Positions 5,793 to 6,515 of a stretch of DNA of 6,515 nt are shown here, piece after piece (the stretch's first letter is position 1; every line of letters begins with the position of its first letter). This stretch comes from an uncultured Oscillospiraceae bacterium. GTDB lineage: Bacteria > Bacillota > Clostridia > Oscillospirales > Acutalibacteraceae. Under the pieces are notes generated by a model, which saw only the letters and a list, made by a program, of their open reading frames with translations, did no database searches and was not told the origin of the DNA. The stretch is taken from assembly GCA_905200265.1 (NCBI GenBank), contig CAJKJS010000086.1, positions 1-6,515 of the forward strand, read 5' to 3'. A program made the position numbers and the translations under genes.

Positions 5793-6410
5793 ATGAAAAA
5801 ATGCCGTATCATCACCATTGCCAGAAAATACGCCAGTGGCGGCCGGGCAATCGGTCAGCTTCTGGCCGATCGCCTTAATGTCCCCATTTACGATAAAGAA
5901 CTGATCGCTATGGCTGCGAAAAAAAGCGGCATGAGCGAAGAAGTCTTCCATAGCGCCGACGAACGGGCGACCTCCAGTCTGCTGTATTCCCTTGTGATGG
6001 GTACTTTCTCCTTTGGCACCGTACCGGCAGCGGGCGATATGCCCATTAACGACAAGTTGTTCCTCATCCAGTCGGATATTATTAAAAAAGCCGCGGAAGA
6101 TGGTCCTTGCATTATCGTGGGCCGCTGCGCTGACTATATTCTGCGGGATCGGGACGACGTACTGCATGTATTTGTCAATGCCAATCGTGAAGCGCGTAAA
6201 AAGCGTGCCATTGAATTTTATGGGGTTGACCCTGCTAAAGTGGAAGATACCCTCAACCGCAAAGATAAACAGCGCGGTAACTACTACAGCTTCTACACCA
6301 ACAAACGGTGGGATGATGTGTCCAACTATAATTTAACGCTGGATAGTTCCTTCTTCGGTTTGGAAAAATCGGCCGATCTAATTTTGGCCGCTGCCGAAGC
6401 TATGGAATAA
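5793..6410 (+). CDS. Cytidylate kinase-like family protein
   Basis: The product is a 205-residue P-loop NTPase-type protein of the cytidylate kinase-like family, common and usually uncharacterised in Bacillota. Characteristic segments are IITIARKYASGGRAIG (6-21), which takes the P-loop position, then VPIYDKELI (30-38), CIIVGRCADYIL (106-117), and a C-terminal region with RGNYYSFYTNKRW (161-173) and YNLTLDSS (179-186). The family loop usually reads GSGGR. Here the first glycine is alanine (A14), and no Walker lysine follows, the latter being normal for this family. The true CMP kinase is a different, more conserved gene, so the substrate here is unknown. No signal peptide is seen. The gene has its own strong promoter and probably forms a separate unit. 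No clear terminator follows it within the window. Confidence 0.85.
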   Translation: MKKCRIITIARKYASGGRAIGQLLADRLNVPIYDKELIAMAAKKSGMSEEVFHSADERATSSLLYSLVMGTFSFGTVPAAGDMPINDKLFLIQSDIIKKAAEDGPCIIVGRCADYILRDRDDVLHVFVNANREARKKRAIEFYGVDPAKVEDTLNRKDKQRGNYYSFYTNKRWDDVSNYNLTLDSSFFGLEKSADLILAAAEAME

Positions 6411-6515
6411 ACGGTTGTCTACCACGGTAAAATAAAAAGCCGGCTGGCCTTACAAAAGACTGATATGTACCCAGAATCCTGGACACATTGAATTACGATC
6501 ACGGCTAACACATGG
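6411..6515. other. Non-coding tail after the kinase-like gene
   Basis: No reading frame of note is visible here. AGCCGGCT (6438-6445) is an eight-base palindrome within a GC-rich patch, but there is no T-run after it, so I do not call a terminator. TGTACCCAGAATCCTGGACA starts at 6466 and has the look of an insertion-sequence end, discussed as a finding. Confidence 0.4.

Noticed and set aside
5628..6167. A 179-codon minus-strand frame across the phospholipase end and the kinase-like gene.
   Set aside because: It spans two well-supported genes and a strong rightward promoter, and has no family signature.
6432..6460. A terminator after the kinase-like gene around AGCCGGCT.
   Set aside because: The possible stem is only about three pairs before mismatches, and no T-run follows.

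Overview
This 6.5 kb window looks like ordinary chromosomal DNA from a moderately GC-rich Bacillota-type bacterium. The evidence is strong purine-rich Shine-Dalgarno sites, two TTG starts, sigma-A/70-type promoters, and gene families common in Clostridia and Negativicutes. The genus cannot be fixed from the sequence. There are six protein-coding genes (one cut by the left edge), almost no non-coding space, and no RNA gene, CRISPR array or complete mobile element that I can see.

Left part (1-2980): a sugar-use module. A partial AraC-type regulator reads leftward off the window. Across a 184-bp divergent control region lies a GH31 alpha-xylosidase closely resembling E. coli YicI, reading rightward. 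The control region holds two short perfect inverted repeats around a plausible -10 box. The most economical reading is that the regulator senses a sugar through its cupin domain and controls the xylosidase, which removes xylose from xyloglucan-type oligosaccharides in the cytoplasm. The xylosidase gene has much stricter codon use than its neighbours.

Middle (3021-3720): the xylosidase converges on a small YgjP/DUF45 metal-dependent hydrolase gene. The two share a long bidirectional terminator hairpin that overlaps the end of ygjP and puts its stop codon in the loop. ygjP is in turn divergent from an M24B peptidase gene. Their 105-bp spacer carries a consensus -10 box that reads nearly as well on the opposite strand.

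Right part (3720-6410): an M24B Xaa-Pro peptidase and a patatin-like phospholipase lie in tandem 53 bp apart, probably as one operon. A cytidylate-kinase-like gene follows with its own near-consensus promoter, whose -35 box covers the phospholipase stop codon. These three have no evident shared pathway and look like housekeeping genes. The last 105 bp contain no gene, but one short stretch might be an insertion-sequence end.

I found no convincing new biological system. The points worth a second look are regulatory architecture, start-site corrections and one motif variation in the kinase-like protein.
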